Shown here piece by piece: positions 5,205-5,578 of a stretch of 5,578 bases of DNA. How positions within the stretch are numbered: position 1 is the stretch's first letter; each line of letters opens with the position of its first letter. Both the position numbers and the translations under genes were made by a program. The notes beneath the pieces are model-generated. The model ran no database searches, was not told the DNA's origin, and was given only the letters and a program-made list of their open reading frames with translations. Where the stretch lies: assembly GCA_003453835.1 (NCBI GenBank), contig DMMN01000335.1, positions 1,108 to 6,685 of the forward strand, written 5' to 3'. This DNA comes from Bacteroidota bacterium. GTDB lineage: Bacteria > Bacteroidota > Ignavibacteria > UBA10030.

Positions 5205-5578
5205 CTACTTCTCTCTTACGACTCGTGCAGCGATTTTCACAACATACTCAGCATCTGCGATCGCTTTCTCGGCTTCCTCGCGAGTATATCGTTCCGTTGG
5301 TATGAAATCAATGTCGCCGTAGAACGAGAATTCGCGTTCTTTCCTCAGCCAACCGGAAATCTCCGCGACCTTTTTCAAGGACGGCTGAACCTCCTCAGGC
5401 AACCTCCCGGCATGGTCAAGAAGAAACGGGCCCACATCATGAAATTTCGGTGGTTCAACACCGATCTCCCGGAGCATCGCTTTCTGAGCGAGCTCGACGA
5501 TTTCTTGCGCCTCACGGATGACATCAGAGTACGCTCGCTCCTGCAGGAGAACCGCCAGAGCTTTCAGTCTCTTCGAGG
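5205..5578 (-). CDS. Third HEPN-domain protein (COG2250-like), N-terminus cut by window edge
   Basis: The last 123 residues and the TAG stop are in view; the frame stays open to the right edge. The visible part starts inside the first helix (RLKALAVLLQERAYSDV). EAQEIVELAQKAMLREIGV, then PPKFHDVGPFLLDHAGRLP with the family's His-Asp, and LRKEREFSFYGD with FIPTERYTREEAEKAI near the C-terminus follow. This is the helical pattern of HEPN proteins common in archaea and some bacteria, in which the TERY segment corresponds to YYINARY of the pair 2 HEPN. No RX4HXY motif is visible. A first in-frame ATG at 5477 would split the conserved helix, so the true start is beyond the edge. No nucleotidyltransferase follows it downstream; a partner, if present, would be upstream on the minus strand, outside the window. 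Confidence 0.85.
   Translation of the reverse strand, partial: SKRLKALAVLLQERAYSDVIREAQEIVELAQKAMLREIGVEPPKFHDVGPFLLDHAGRLPEEVQPSLKKVAEISGWLRKEREFSFYGDIDFIPTERYTREEAEKAIADAEYVVKIAARVVREK

Noticed and set aside
5070..5578. Plus-strand frame open from the metallophosphoesterase stop to the right edge
   Set aside because: It is in codon register antisense to the third HEPN gene, where lack of TTA, CTA and TCA codons keeps the opposite strand open. It has no start with a ribosome site and no family-like sequence.

Overview
The window looks like bacterial chromosome of moderate GC content. The one clear lineage hint is a membrane-anchored Wzc-type tyrosine autokinase, which suggests a Gram-negative, capsule- or exopolysaccharide-making bacterium. 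The phylum cannot be resolved from the sequence.

Layout, left to right. (1) Bases 1-2321, minus strand: a Wzz/Wzc-type polysaccharide co-polymerase and BY-kinase. It is complete at its N-terminus, runs off the left edge, and ends within view in a tail of 12 tyrosines. (2) Bases 2419-3185, minus: a two-gene operon, a minimal nucleotidyltransferase (MNT) followed 2 nt later by a HEPN protein with an intact RX4HXY ribonuclease/AMPylation motif. This is a HepT/MntA-like toxin-antitoxin pair. (3) Bases 3186-3528: a 343-nt gene-free stretch crowded with inverted repeats, including a perfect 8-bp palindrome that looks like a REP or IS200/IS605-type hairpin. (4) Bases 3529-4214, minus: a second HEPN/MNT pair in the opposite gene order (HEPN first, MNT second, overlapping by 25 nt). 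Its HEPN is of the COG2250/PF05168-like kind and lacks a RX4HXY motif. (5) Bases 4368-5069, plus: a calcineurin-like metallophosphoesterase with a full set of metal ligands, divergent from pair 2. (6) Bases 5205-5578, minus: the C-terminal 123 residues of a third, different HEPN protein, cut by the right edge. Its MNT partner, if any, is not in view.

The right 3.2 kb is therefore a small cluster of unrelated HEPN/MNT modules next to a surface-polysaccharide gene, as in an accessory or defence-type island. Pair 1 carries the known catalytic and modification residues. Pair 2 and the third HEPN gene belong to the less understood class without the canonical ribonuclease motif. The metallophosphoesterase and the structured spacer are the elements with no obvious explanation. 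I see no transposase, integrase, CRISPR array, rRNA gene or convincing intact tRNA.
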